Assembly: GCF_008831545.1 (NCBI RefSeq)
Contig: NZ_CP044524.1
Coordinates: forward strand, 434,001 to 498,000
From: Halorussus halophilus
GTDB taxonomy: Archaea > Halobacteriota > Halobacteria > Halobacteriales > Haladaptataceae
Length of the DNA stretch: 64,000 nucleotides
Direction of reading: 5' to 3'
Shown: piece by piece, positions 7,376 through 16,923 of the stretch
How the letters are laid out: each line of letters opens with the position of its first letter
Numbering within the stretch: the first letter of the stretch is position 1
Program-made: the position numbers and the translations under genes
The notes under the pieces: model-generated
The model's database searches: none
What the model saw: only the letters and a program-made list of their open reading frames with translations
What the model was told of the DNA's origin: nothing

Positions 7376-7654
7376 ATGTCTGATTGTCTCGACGCCAACG
7401 CCCCGCCGAGTGCGAAGTTAGTCGTGAAGGTGCTCGAATACAGCGACGAACCGCTGACTCAACAGGAGATTAGCGACCGCACGCGACTCTCCGCCCGCAC
7501 CGTCCGGAGTTCGCTCAAGCGACTGAAAGAGCAGGACACCGTCGAGGAACGGGTCTACATCCCCGACGCACGCAAGCAGTTGTACGTCCTGAGCGAGTCG
7601 GTTCAGGAGTGTCTCCAAACGGCCGGACAGGCCGAAGAAGCAGGCGCGGCCTGA
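7376..7654 (+). CDS. MarR-like winged-helix transcriptional regulator
   Basis: A 92-residue single-domain regulator. A winged helix spans about residues 12-75, with LTQQEISDRTRLSARTVRSSLKRL as recognition helices and VYIPDARKQLYVL as the wing. The acidic C-terminal tail (QTAGQAEEAGAA) is typical of haloarchaea. A TATATTT box at 7343-7349 gives a near-leaderless start. The gene stands alone between the TnpB element and a MazG-like gene, and the inverted repeat at 7301-7318 may be its own site. No ligand-binding residues are evident. Confidence 0.8.
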   Translation: MSDCLDANAPPSAKLVVKVLEYSDEPLTQQEISDRTRLSARTVRSSLKRLKEQDTVEERVYIPDARKQLYVLSESVQECLQTAGQAEEAGAA

Positions 7655-7820
7655 GAGGGCGTTTTCGGGGTGTCGTTTCGACCGGTTACCTGACGAATCG
7701 CGAGAGATGGTTCTCTACCGTTGAAGCGTCTTCATTGGGGTTGCGAACTCGGGACCATCCAGACTTCCCCGAACGAAGCCAGTAACAAACATTTTCCAGT
7801 CGTCGTGCAACCACAGCACT

Positions 7821-8141
7821 GTGACCGAATACGACAAACTCGTCCGGGACCGGATCCCCGAAGTCATCCGCGAGAACGACGAGAGACCAGTCACGCACGT
7901 CGCCGAAGGCGAAGAGTACCGTCGCCGTCTCCGCGAAAAACTCTGTGAGGAAGCCGAGGAGTTTCGCGAGAGCGGCGACCCGAAGGAGTTAGCCGACGTG
8001 TTGGAAGTCATCGACACGATTAGAGACGCAGAGAAAATCGAGGACGAGACGCTCGCCGCGCTCCGCGAGGAGAAAGCAGACGAGCGTGGGCGATTCGAGG
8101 AGGGTATCGTCCTCGAACGCGTGGAGCAGCGGAGCGAGTAA
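7821..8141 (+). CDS. MazG-like / phosphoribosyl-ATP pyrophosphohydrolase-like protein
   Basis: A 106-residue all-helical protein starting with GTG (TEYDKLVRDRIPEVI). KLVRDRIPEVI and the acidic helices LCEEAEEF and ELADVLEVID carry the glutamate and aspartate pattern that binds magnesium in MazG-type NTP pyrophosphohydrolases. This small haloarchaeal form is often annotated as a phosphoribosyl-ATP pyrophosphohydrolase homologue, but a house-cleaning NTP or dNTP hydrolase is equally likely. No histidine genes are nearby. It is convergent with thiC. Confidence 0.75.
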   Translation: MTEYDKLVRDRIPEVIRENDERPVTHVAEGEEYRRRLREKLCEEAEEFRESGDPKELADVLEVIDTIRDAEKIEDETLAALREEKADERGRFEEGIVLERVEQRSE

Positions 8142-8150
8142 CCGACCCGT

Positions 8151-9572
8151 TCAGTCGTCGTCCGTACTCGGTTCGGGAGTTTGAGTAGTATTGGTCTCGA
8201 CGCTCGACTCGTGCGTGCCGACCGGTGGCCGGTTCGCTTCGGCCGCCCCTGAACTTTCGAGGTTCGTCTGGTCGTCCAGCGACTCCATCTCTCCGGCCTC
8301 ACGTGCATCTTGGTCGATTCGCATCGAGCAGAACTCAGCGCCGCACATCGAGCAGAAGCGGGCCTCCTTGTAGTTGTCGCCGGGGAGCGTCTGGTCGTGG
8401 TACGACTGGGCGCGTTCGGGGTCCAAGGCTAGTTCGAACTGTCGCTCCCAGTCGAAATTGTAGCGGGCCTCCGAGAGCGCGTCGTCCCAGTCTCGGGCAC
8501 CCTCACGACCGTTCGCAACGTCGGCGGCGTGCGCGGCGATTCGGTACGCGGCGAGTCCGTCGCGCACGTCTTCGGAGTCCGGTAACCCCAAATGCTCTTT
8601 CGGAGTCACGTAACAGAGCATCGCGGCACCCGAGCGTGCCGCTTCTGTCGCGCCGATTGCGCTCGTGATGTGGTCGTAGCCCGGCGCGATGTCGGTCACG
8701 AGTGGCCCGAGGACGTAGAACGGCGCGCCGTCACAGACCTCCTGCTGGCGCTCGACGTTCGACGCGATTTCGTCCATCGGGACGTGGCCCGGCCCTTCGA
8801 CCATCACCTGTACGCCGTTTTCGCGGGCGACACGGGTCAATTCGCCCAACGTCTCCAATTCCGCGAACTGCGCGTCGTCGCTCGCATCGGCGAGACACCC
8901 CGGCCGGAGTCCGTCGCCGAGACTGAATGTAACGTCGTGTTCCGCGAATATCTCGCAGATGTCCTCGAAGTGCGTGTAGAGCGGGTTCTGCGCGCCGTTC
9001 TTCTCCATCCACTCGGCGAGGATGGACCCGCCCCGCGAGACGATGCCGGTCTTCCGACCGTCCGTGAGTGGGAGGTGTTCGAACAGAACGCCCGCGTGGA
9101 CGGTCTGATAATCGACGCCTTGCTCTGCCTGTTTTCGAATCACGTCCAGCAGAAGTTCGGCCGTGATGTCCTCGACGCTCTCTGCTCGCTTGACCGCTTC
9201 GTAAATCGGAACGGTGCCGACCGGAACCGGCGACCGTTCGACGTTCGCTTCTCGGATTCGGTCCAAGTCCCCGCCGGTACTCAAGTCCATCACCGTGTCC
9301 GCGCCGTAGTGGACTGCGGTGTGGAGTTTCTCCAGTTCCTCTTCGACGCCACTCTCCGTCTCGCTGTTGCCGATGTTGGCGTTGACCTTCGTAGCGAACT
9401 CTCGGCCGATTACCATCGGGTCGAGCGACTCGTGGTTTCGATTGGCTGGGATGACTGCTTGCCCATCTGCGACCTGTTCTCTGACGAACTCCACACTCAC
9501 CCGTTCCCGTTCGGCGACTCGTTCCATCGCCTCGGTGACGGTTCCGGTTCTAGCCGCTTCGAGTTGCGTCAT
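8151..9572 (-). CDS. thiC: phosphomethylpyrimidine synthase ThiC
   Basis: A 473-residue radical SAM enzyme that converts aminoimidazole ribotide into the hydroxymethylpyrimidine phosphate of thiamine. The unusual C-terminal iron-sulfur motif CX2CX4C is clear at C407, C410 and C415. Upstream, the conserved segments [28 protein letters not shown] and [12 protein letters not shown] are all present. About 45 residues of acidic, disordered tail follow the cluster. The start at 9572 lies 28 bases from a TATA box, and two 13-base repeats fill that space, so transcription is probably controlled by a repressor. No TPP riboswitch is seen. The potassium channel gene is divergent. Confidence 0.96.
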   Translation of the reverse strand: MTQLEAARTGTVTEAMERVAERERVSVEFVREQVADGQAVIPANRNHESLDPMVIGREFATKVNANIGNSETESGVEEELEKLHTAVHYGADTVMDLSTGGDLDRIREANVERSPVPVGTVPIYEAVKRAESVEDITAELLLDVIRKQAEQGVDYQTVHAGVLFEHLPLTDGRKTGIVSRGGSILAEWMEKNGAQNPLYTHFEDICEIFAEHDVTFSLGDGLRPGCLADASDDAQFAELETLGELTRVARENGVQVMVEGPGHVPMDEIASNVERQQEVCDGAPFYVLGPLVTDIAPGYDHITSAIGATEAARSGAAMLCYVTPKEHLGLPDSEDVRDGLAAYRIAAHAADVANGREGARDWDDALSEARYNFDWERQFELALDPERAQSYHDQTLPGDNYKEARFCSMCGAEFCSMRIDQDAREAGEMESLDDQTNLESSGAAEANRPPVGTHESSVETNTTQTPEPSTDDD

Positions 9573-9574
9573 GT

Positions 9575-9600
9575 ATAACTAGGTAATACAACCAGGTAAT
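9575..9600. promoter_or_regulatory. two 13-base tandem repeats in the thiC promoter
   Basis: ATAACTAGGTAAT (9575-9587) and ACAACCAGGTAAT (9588-9600) are head-to-tail repeats matching at 11 of 13 positions. They occupy the space between the thiC start codon (9572) and a minus-strand TATA-like TTTATTA at 9603-9597. A repressor bound here would block transcription. A thiamine-responsive regulator of the archaeal ThiR type is the obvious candidate, but its haloarchaeal motif was not compared. Confidence 0.5.
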
Positions 9601-9655
9601 AAAGCTGTGGATGCCGACCGAACAGATTTAGGCCCCTCGGTAAAACTCCCAGACG

Positions 9656-11284
9656 ATGGACCAGTGGCAGCGCCGAACCCTCGCGTACCTGAGTTCGCTC
9701 ACGCTCCTCGTCGTCGTCTACGCACTGGCGTACGACTACGGGATGACCGTCTACGAGGGCCGTCCACAGCCGTTCTATCAGTCGTTACAGGTCGTCGTGG
9801 AGACGTTCACGACGACCGGCTACGGGTCGGACGCCCCGTGGGAGACCCCGGAGATGAACTTCTTCGTCATCCTGATGGACGCGACTGGCGTCGTCCTCAT
9901 CTTTATGGCGCTGCCCGTCTTCGTCGTGCCGCTGTTCGAACAGGCGGTCTCGACGACCCTACCAACGACAGTGGACATGGAAAACCACGTCGTCATCTGC
10001 ACGTACTCGCCGCGAACCGAGACGCTCATCTCGGAGTTGTCCTCGTGGGAGATGGAGTACGTCATCGTGGAACCCGACCGCGAGCAGGCGATGGAACTCT
10101 ACGAGTCGGACTACTCGGTCGTCCACGGTGACCCCGAGTCGGTCGATTCGCTGGCGAACGTCAACGTCGAGGCCGCCGCGGCGGTCGTCGCCGACGCCTC
10201 GGACGAGGTGGACGTGAGCGTCGTTCTCACGGCCAGAGAAGCCGCCAGCGAAGTGCCGGTCGTCAGCGTCGTGGAGGAACCGGAACTCGCGACGTACCAC
10301 GAACTCGCCGGCGTGGACCGCGTGCTGTCGCCCCGCAAGTTGGTCGGCGAGAGCCTCGCGGGGAAGGTCAAGACGGCCGTCTCCGCGGAACTCGGCGAAG
10401 CCGTCGAAATCGGCGAGGACTTCGAGGTCGCGGAACTGCCCGTCCAGCGCGGCAGTCACCTCGTTGGCAGTACCCTCGCCGAGAGTGGCATCCGCGAGCG
10501 AGCGGGCGCGAACGTCCTCGGCGCGTGGTTCCGCGGCGAGTTCGAGACACCGCTGACGCCCGGAACGACCCTCGACGCCGGAACAGTGTTGCTCGTCGCG
10601 GGTCGGGAGAGCCAACTCGAACGACTGAAGGAACTGACGCGCTCGCCGGTTCGCAGTCCTCGCGGCGGTCGCGTTGTCGTCGTCGGCCACGGCGAAGTCG
10701 GTTCGACTGTCACCGACGAACTCGCAGCGGCTAGCGTCCCGTACACCGTCGTGGACATCGCCGACAAACCCGGCGTCGATGTCGTCGGCGACACGACGGA
10801 CCCCGAAACGCTCGAAGAGGCAGGCATCGAGACTGCGCGAAGCGTCCTCTTCACGCTGGCCGACGACACGGTGACGAGTTTCGGGACGCTCGTTGCGCGG
10901 GACCTCAACCCGAACGTCGAGATTCTCGCTCGCGCCGAAGAGACCGAGAGCGTCCAGAAGATATACCGAGCGGGTGCAGACTACGTGCTGGCGCTCTCGA
11001 CGGTCAGCGGGCGGATGCTCGCCTCGACGATTCTCGAAGACGAGGAGGTCATCTCGATGGACAAGCAGGTCGAACTCGTCCGCACGTCCGCACCCCGGTT
11101 CTCCGGGCAGACGCTCGCCGAAGCGGACATTCGCTCGAAGACTGGCTGTACGGTCGTCGCCGTCGAACGCGACGGCGAGGTCATCACCGACCTCGGACCC
11201 GAGTTCCGTCTCCAGCGCGACGACGACCTCATCATCGCCGGAGACGACGAGGGTGTCACCGAGTTCACGAAGGTGGCGAACTGA
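9656..11284 (+). CDS. two-helix potassium channel with tandem RCK/TrkA domains
   Basis: A 542-residue membrane protein. Two helices (about 10-25 and 75-100) flank a pore with the potassium selectivity filter TTGYG at 53-57. Two complete RCK units follow. The first nucleotide-binding domain starts near 110 (HVVICTYSPRTETLISEL) with its RCK-C near 245-330; the second starts near 340 (GRVVVVGHGEVGS) with RCK-C near 455-540. The channel therefore carries four ligand lobes per chain, resembling MthK- or BK-type gating rings fused in one polypeptide. It is divergent from thiC and likely serves potassium homeostasis, which is central to salt-in halophiles. Confidence 0.9.
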   Translation: MDQWQRRTLAYLSSLTLLVVVYALAYDYGMTVYEGRPQPFYQSLQVVVETFTTTGYGSDAPWETPEMNFFVILMDATGVVLIFMALPVFVVPLFEQAVSTTLPTTVDMENHVVICTYSPRTETLISELSSWEMEYVIVEPDREQAMELYESDYSVVHGDPESVDSLANVNVEAAAAVVADASDEVDVSVVLTAREAASEVPVVSVVEEPELATYHELAGVDRVLSPRKLVGESLAGKVKTAVSAELGEAVEIGEDFEVAELPVQRGSHLVGSTLAESGIRERAGANVLGAWFRGEFETPLTPGTTLDAGTVLLVAGRESQLERLKELTRSPVRSPRGGRVVVVGHGEVGSTVTDELAAASVPYTVVDIADKPGVDVVGDTTDPETLEEAGIETARSVLFTLADDTVTSFGTLVARDLNPNVEILARAEETESVQKIYRAGADYVLALSTVSGRMLASTILEDEEVISMDKQVELVRTSAPRFSGQTLAEADIRSKTGCTVVAVERDGEVITDLGPEFRLQRDDDLIIAGDDEGVTEFTKVAN

Positions 11285-11500
11285 CCGTCCGAAACGCCAG
11301 CGCGACCCACGCGACGAAGATGGCTCGACGGTAATACACCGGAGAACGCGAGTCGGATCCTTCGCCCGGTCTCCAGTTAAACCGGGCCTACCGTCAAAAG
11401 ATACTTACCCAATTTCACCGAATCAGTGCAGTAGCTTCCGCGCGTCCTGCCGGGGGGCAGTTCGGGCGGACGAGACTGAGAAATGCGGGATGGGGGACTC

Positions 11501-13654
11501 ATGACACAGACACGAACGAGTGTACTACTGACGGCACTCGTCGTCTTCGGAGCGCTTACCGGCGGACTAGCAGCCGCGAGCGCGACCGAGACGACGCAGG
11601 AACAGCACGCAGAGTTACAACAGACAGACAGCCTCGCAGACGCTGGCATCGACTCAGGGAGCGTGTTCTGGCAGGGACAGTTCCTTCGACTCTCGGCCAA
11701 CCAGTCGGACGCGGGCTCCGTCTGGTCGGTTCGGCGAGTCGAGAACGGGGAAGCCGGGCAACTCGTCACCGAAGTGTTGCTCGACGGCACCGGGTCGGCC
11801 GTCGTCAGCACGAGCAGACTCGACGGCGAGTTCGTCGTCGTGAACGAGAACAACGAACCGGTCGTCTTGGACAACGGCACCGCGGCCGGAGCGGGGTCAG
11901 TCGAGGAGGCGAGTTGGGAAGTCGCCGTACAGGAACTCAACGCGACGTTCGCCGACACTGTCGTCCGGAACGACGACGTCCCAGATGCCCGCACCGACCT
12001 GCGACTCGAATCGAACAGGGCGGGGTACCGGTTCGAAATCTCTTCCGACCAGCTGAACACCGAGGAGGTCGCGTCTATCTTCCCGGCGGTGGAAGTCCGT
12101 GACGACCAAGCCGTCGTCACGCGAAACGTGAGTTCGGACGCGACGTTCGACGCCAACTTCACCGGCGTCGAAGCCGGCACCTACGACTTCATGATTCGGA
12201 CGCTCGACAATGTGGTCACCGACACGGCCTCGATTCAGGTGACGCCCGCCGTCGAAGGGTCGGCCGCGCTCGGCAACGCGACGGTGACCGACGAACGAGG
12301 TGACGTCGCCACGTTCAACGTCACGTTCAACGAGACCGACCGGGCGACCGTCTCGCTCGGTTCGCGCGACGTCGGCTATCTCGCGAGGTTCACCGTCGTG
12401 GACCAGAACGACGACGGCGTCGCCACGGTTCGAATCAACACGTACAGGGCAGGACTAGCCAATCAGTCGGGCATCTCGGCAGTCGGGGAGGACCAGGTAC
12501 AGAACTACTCGCTCCAGACGGACCCGGTTCCGGGCCGACTCGACGCCGCGACGTACCCGATTCGGACGTTCGTCGGTAGTACGCAAACCGGTGTCGGGAC
12601 GCTCGTACTGAACGAGCGTTCGACCGAAGGGATACAGGTCTGGACCGCCCCGGACCGTGAGAGCGTTCGGAACGTCCAGACGCTGTCGGAGGTTGCCTCG
12701 CAGACCGACAACGTCGCGTTCCAAGACTGGGCAATCGTGCAGGTGCAGGCGTCGGGCTTGTCCGGCTACGTCCAGAACGTCTCGGACCTCAACAACGACC
12801 AGACTGGGCTGTCGATGACATTGACTCGGGTAGGCGAGATAAATCAGCCGTCCGTGGAAGTGCCACTCGACAACGCTAATCTGTTGATAGACAACTCGAA
12901 CAACCAGTTCTTCGTCGTCATCGACTCCAACGCGCTCGAAGAGAACGCGACGTACAGCGCGAACTTCACCGTCTCGTCGGCAAACCCGTACGTCGAACCC
13001 GGCAACGGAACGTCGCTGGTCGCCAACTTCTCGGTCGTCCCGCGGAACGTCACCTTCGACGAGGTGAACGTCTCGCCGTCCGAGCAGGCGACCGTTTCGG
13101 GAACTGCTTCGGTCGCGGCCGGTACCGAACTGGATGTCCAAGTCGAGAGTACCGGCGCGAATCCGTTCCTCAAACGGTCCACGGCGACGGTGACCGAAGA
13201 CGGAACGTGGGAAGCGACCTTCGACTTCTCGGACGTGCCAGCGGGTGCGAACTTCACCGTCTCCGTGGACGACCCGCGGGCGAACGCCACTGGTAACGTG
13301 ACCGGAGCACAAGCCGATGGTGAGACGGCCGGTAACGAGACGGCAGGTGAGACCACGGCAGAAGAGACCGCAGAAGCCGAGAACGAGACCACGATGGCCG
13401 AAGAAACGACCGTGGCTGAGGAGACGACAGCAGAAGCAGACACGACCACGGCAGAAGAGACGACGATGGAAGAGGAGACGACCGCGGCGGAGACGGCGGC
13501 CGCCGCCGAGGGTGACGCGGCAGTCGAAGATGCTGACACGACTGCTGGCGACGCTTCCAGCGCGCCCGCGCTCGGATTCGGTCCGCTCGTCGGACTAGTC
13601 GCAGTCGCCATCGCGTTGGTCGGTGGCGCGCTCCTGCTCCGACGCCGCCGCTGA
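11501..13654 (+). CDS. secreted surface glycoprotein with C-terminal anchor
   Basis: A 717-residue exported protein. The first 30 residues form a Sec signal (RTSVLLTALVVFGALTGGLAAASA). The body contains repeated beta-rich domains like those of haloarchaeal S-layer and BGTF-type surface proteins, with many N-glycosylation sequons (NVS, NFT, NAT). Residues about 620-690 are a Thr/Glu-rich stalk likely to be O-glycosylated. The end is GFG, then a hydrophobic helix, then RRRR, as in PGF-CTERM archaeosortase substrates, but with Leu where the Pro is expected. The ATG at 11501 was preferred because a GGGGG sequence precedes it and the signal peptide starts there. Confidence 0.85.
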   Translation: MTQTRTSVLLTALVVFGALTGGLAAASATETTQEQHAELQQTDSLADAGIDSGSVFWQGQFLRLSANQSDAGSVWSVRRVENGEAGQLVTEVLLDGTGSAVVSTSRLDGEFVVVNENNEPVVLDNGTAAGAGSVEEASWEVAVQELNATFADTVVRNDDVPDARTDLRLESNRAGYRFEISSDQLNTEEVASIFPAVEVRDDQAVVTRNVSSDATFDANFTGVEAGTYDFMIRTLDNVVTDTASIQVTPAVEGSAALGNATVTDERGDVATFNVTFNETDRATVSLGSRDVGYLARFTVVDQNDDGVATVRINTYRAGLANQSGISAVGEDQVQNYSLQTDPVPGRLDAATYPIRTFVGSTQTGVGTLVLNERSTEGIQVWTAPDRESVRNVQTLSEVASQTDNVAFQDWAIVQVQASGLSGYVQNVSDLNNDQTGLSMTLTRVGEINQPSVEVPLDNANLLIDNSNNQFFVVIDSNALEENATYSANFTVSSANPYVEPGNGTSLVANFSVVPRNVTFDEVNVSPSEQATVSGTASVAAGTELDVQVESTGANPFLKRSTATVTEDGTWEATFDFSDVPAGANFTVSVDDPRANATGNVTGAQADGETAGNETAGETTAEETAEAENETTMAEETTVAEETTAEADTTTAEETTMEEETTAAETAAAAEGDAAVEDADTTAGDASSAPALGFGPLVGLVAVAIALVGGALLLRRRR

Positions 13655-13762
13655 AATTCGCTTCGTCGCTTTTTCGCGGTTGCCGGTTCGCGGTTACCGG
13701 TCTGAAACTTCCTCACGTCGCGCGCACCAAACGCTCTTGAGAGACCACGCCGAACCCGGGGT

Positions 13763-14290
13763 ATGGGTACTGATGGCATAGAGCGTGGGGTGTTCGAGTG
13801 CAGCGCGTGCGGTAACGTCGCGTTCGGTGACCCGTCCTCGACGTGTTGCGACGAACAGATGGCGGCCGTCGAGGCGACGCCGGTGAAGGAACCGGCCCTC
13901 GCGCTGGTGCTGCGAGACGTGTTCGGCATCTCGAAGACTGGGCTGAGCGTCTGCATCTGTCTGATGGAACGCCAAGAGGCGACCGCCGCCGACCTCGCCG
14001 ACGAGTTGGACATCGACCGCTCGACGGTCGGCCGACAGTTGAACCACCTCACCGACATCGGCATCTTGGAGAAGCGCCAGCGACTGCTCCGCGAGGGTGG
14101 GTACGTCCACGTCTACTCGCCGGTCCCCGTCGAAGAAGTCCAAGAACGACTGAAGATTGGCCTCTACGCGTGGGCCGACGAAGCGATGGGGTTGGTCGAG
14201 GAGATAAACCGCGAGAAGGTCGCCGCACTGGCCGCGATGGACGCCGACCCGGACGACGAATCGCCCGCCAGCATCTACTGGGACGAGTAG
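13763..14290 (+). CDS. zinc-ribbon HTH regulator (TrmB/MarR-like)
   Basis: A 175-residue protein. The N-terminus has a small zinc-binding pattern (CSACG near 13-17 and CC near 28-29). A winged helix follows at about 55-115, with ATAADLADELDIDRSTVGRQLNHLTDIGIL as the core and YVHVYSPVP as the wing. The tail is helical and acidic. This zinc ribbon plus HTH layout is common among haloarchaeal TrmB/MarR-type regulators. It is followed by the PrpD-like gene on the same strand 187 bases later. Target and ligand are unknown. Confidence 0.75.
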   Translation: MGTDGIERGVFECSACGNVAFGDPSSTCCDEQMAAVEATPVKEPALALVLRDVFGISKTGLSVCICLMERQEATAADLADELDIDRSTVGRQLNHLTDIGILEKRQRLLREGGYVHVYSPVPVEEVQERLKIGLYAWADEAMGLVEEINREKVAALAAMDADPDDESPASIYWDE

Positions 14291-14477
14291 GGTTCTTCAC
14301 CTTCGCGTGGCAGGACGAACACGGGAACGAGGCGTTCTGTCGGCGAGTGAGGAGCGACGAGTGACGAGAAATAATTCCGGCTTACCGTTTCTCTGTCGGT
14401 CGTTTCTCTCACTGCCGTCTCCCTTTTCGCTTGAACGCAGTTCCCCCTTTTTGCCCGCGTTCGTCGCAGTCGCTGGC

Positions 14478-15821
14478 ATGACAACGACCGCAGCAATCGC
14501 CGACTTCGCACTCGGCCTCGACTTCGACGACTTGAGTGACGAGACGGTCGAGGAACTGAAAAAGCGCGTCCTCGACTCGCTCGGCATCGGAATCGCGGCG
14601 ATGGACGAAGCACCAGTCGGCGTCGTCGGCGACACCGTCGGCGAGTTCGGTGGCGTGGGTTGCTCGCTCTGGGGCGGTGGCGAGGCGTCGCCACCGGACG
14701 CGACGATGTACAACACCGCACTCGTGCGCTACCTCGACTACATGGACTCGTATCTCGCGCCGGGCGAGACGCCACATCCGAGCGACAACGTCGCGGGAGT
14801 GCTAGCCTGTGGGGAGTACGCGGACGCATCCGGCGAAGAGTTGCTCACTGCCATCGCAGTCGCCTACGAAGTGCAGGGGGCCCTCGCGTGGGCCGCACCG
14901 GTCAGGGACCGTGGCTGGGACCACGTCACCCACACCGTCATTTCCGCTGCTTCTGGGGCCGCGAAGGCTCTAACCCTGGACAGAGAGGCGTTTCGCTCTG
15001 CGGTCGGTATCGCGGGCACGGCCCACAACGCACTCAGGGTGACGCGCACCGAGGGCATCTCGGAGTGGAAGGGCATCGCCTCGGCGAACGCCGCCCGGAA
15101 CGCGGTGTACTCGACGTTCTTGGCGAAGAACGGCATGGACGGCCCGAAGAACCTCTTCGAAGGCCAGAAAGGGTGGAAGCAAATTGTCTCGGGAGAATTC
15201 GACGCGGAGTTCACGCCCGGTGAGCGCGTCCACGACGTAATGGCGAAGAAGTACGTCGCCGAGACGTACGCTCAGTCGGCGGTCGAAGGAATCATCGAAC
15301 TGGCAGAGCAGGAGGACATCTCCCCAGCGAACGTCTCCGAAATCCACCTCGACACGTTCGCTGGCGCGAAACTCATCATCGGCGGCGGCGAGGGGAGCAG
15401 GTACGAAGTAGAGACGAAAGCCCAAGCGGACCACTCGCTGCCCTACATGCTGGCCGTCTCGCTCATCGACCGCGAGATGGGCAACGACCAGTACGAACCG
15501 GAGCGAATCGAACGCGAGGACGTACAGAGACTCCTGCGGACGGTTGAAGTAGAAGAAGACGAGCAATTTACCGAGCGATTCGAGAACGGCGAGATGCCCG
15601 CGAGAATCACGGTGACGATGGACGACGGCACGGCCTACGAAATCGAGAAAGACGACTTCGCGGGCCACCCGAACAACCCGATGACGTGGGAGCAAATCGA
15701 GGCGAAGTTCCACGAGACAGCGAGCGAACGCTACGACGAACAGCGACGCGAAGAGATAGTCGAGACCGTGTTGCAGTTAGAATCGCGGGACGCGAGCGAG
15801 TTGTTGCAGTTGTTGGATTGA
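14478..15821 (+). CDS. MmgE/PrpD-family dehydratase
   Basis: A 447-residue protein of the MmgE/PrpD family. The N-terminal helical domain contains DSLGIGIAAMDEAPVGVV, followed by the characteristic YLDYMDSY and the segment HPSDNVAGVLACGEY. The smaller C-terminal domain is near 270-400. Characterised members dehydrate 2-methylcitrate or act on itaconate/aconitate-like acids. No citrate synthase or methylisocitrate lyase is adjacent, so the substrate is open. The ATG at 14478 was chosen; the longer reading frame upstream encodes a non-conserved serine/leucine-rich stretch. It is convergent with an orphan gene. Confidence 0.85.
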   Translation: MTTTAAIADFALGLDFDDLSDETVEELKKRVLDSLGIGIAAMDEAPVGVVGDTVGEFGGVGCSLWGGGEASPPDATMYNTALVRYLDYMDSYLAPGETPHPSDNVAGVLACGEYADASGEELLTAIAVAYEVQGALAWAAPVRDRGWDHVTHTVISAASGAAKALTLDREAFRSAVGIAGTAHNALRVTRTEGISEWKGIASANAARNAVYSTFLAKNGMDGPKNLFEGQKGWKQIVSGEFDAEFTPGERVHDVMAKKYVAETYAQSAVEGIIELAEQEDISPANVSEIHLDTFAGAKLIIGGGEGSRYEVETKAQADHSLPYMLAVSLIDREMGNDQYEPERIEREDVQRLLRTVEVEEDEQFTERFENGEMPARITVTMDDGTAYEIEKDDFAGHPNNPMTWEQIEAKFHETASERYDEQRREEIVETVLQLESRDASELLQLLD

Positions 15822-15832
15822 GCGGATGGCCC

Positions 15833-16774
15833 TTAGTTCGGGGCATCTCGCTGTTCGCCGGTGGCGTTCAACGAGACGTTCGCTAGAAAGTTCGTCCAGC
15901 CGTGTTTTCTCGACCGAGCGTCGTACGTGACGATGTCGTTCAGCTTGCTGGTCGTGTTGGCGGCCTTTCCGACCCCCGGAGCGTAAATCAGCATCAACGA
16001 GACGACCGATTTGTAAACGTTCGAGCGGTCCGTCTCGGCCGCAAACACGCGGTTACGCACTTCTCGAAACTCATTGTCGAGGCTATCGGCGTCTAGTTCC
16101 TCCGGTGAACTATCCAACTTCTCACGGAACCTCCCGATGGAGTCGATGTTACGGAAGTCGTCCACCGCTTCGAAATATGGTCCCCTCGGTGACTGGAGAT
16201 TCGGAAGGTCGGTCGCGATACGCCGCGAGACTAGTTCTTCCGCGGTGGATAGTCGCTTGGGGTGTCCGCTCTGAACGTCCGGATTCGGGTCGAGTATCTG
16301 CATGACCGCGCTATTTGCGATATAATCTACGTCCGTGTTTAGTTCAGATGCGATGAACTGGTCGATCAAGAAGTTCCCGTACGAAGCGTCCGGATAGAAG
16401 TGTGAGTCGAATAGCCGCCCGTGATTGTCGTATTTCGCAAACGGAGCGACGTGCTTCACCAACTCGCCGTACTGTTTCCACGGACGACGAGAAACGCTCG
16501 GGGGTTCTTCTCCGAGGATTTCATCCTCGTCTAGTTGCTCGACAGACTCGTAGTAGTCCGTGATGTCATGCCGGTCCGAGAGGAACCGCACGTACTCTAA
16601 CTCCTGCATGTTCTCGGGGCAGAGGCACGGGTGGAGGAACCACAGTTCGTCGTACAGCAAGAATAGCCCCAGCGGTGCTTCGAGGACCGGATTAGGAGGT
16701 TTCGTGTCCGTCTCTCGACCGTAGTCGTACGCCAAAGGACTGCTGACTCCAAGGTAAGCGATATTCTTACCCAT
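15833..16774 (-). CDS. orphan hypothetical protein, lower GC3, possible transfer
   Basis: A 313-residue protein of no family I recognise. It lacks signal peptide and membrane helices and is only mildly acidic. Notable segments are LFLLYDELWFLHPCLCPENMQ near 37-57 and a basic stretch RRIATDLPNL. Third codon positions in the first 34 codons are about 56% GC by hand count, which looks lower than in the neighbouring genes. It starts at 16774 opposite the sulfurtransferase gene and ends 11 bases from the PrpD gene. A recently acquired or accessory gene is likely; the function is unknown. Confidence 0.65.
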   Translation of the reverse strand: MGKNIAYLGVSSPLAYDYGRETDTKPPNPVLEAPLGLFLLYDELWFLHPCLCPENMQELEYVRFLSDRHDITDYYESVEQLDEDEILGEEPPSVSRRPWKQYGELVKHVAPFAKYDNHGRLFDSHFYPDASYGNFLIDQFIASELNTDVDYIANSAVMQILDPNPDVQSGHPKRLSTAEELVSRRIATDLPNLQSPRGPYFEAVDDFRNIDSIGRFREKLDSSPEELDADSLDNEFREVRNRVFAAETDRSNVYKSVVSLMLIYAPGVGKAANTTSKLNDIVTYDARSRKHGWTNFLANVSLNATGEQRDAPN

Positions 16775-16923
16775 TGGACGAGGTGTTGGTAATTCGAGGG
16801 TAAAACGGTTTCGCGGACTCGCTTCGTTACGGTTCCAATTGTGATTCGTCCGTAGCGTTCTGCCCGCTCGGCAGAACCTAATTTATCCTAGGCCGTCGTG
16901 ACCCACTCCGAGGTGGAGAAACC

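Noticed and set aside
9573-9640. Possible TPP riboswitch before thiC
   Set aside because: Only about 30 bases separate the TATA box from the start codon, which leaves no room for the conserved TPP-binding RNA.
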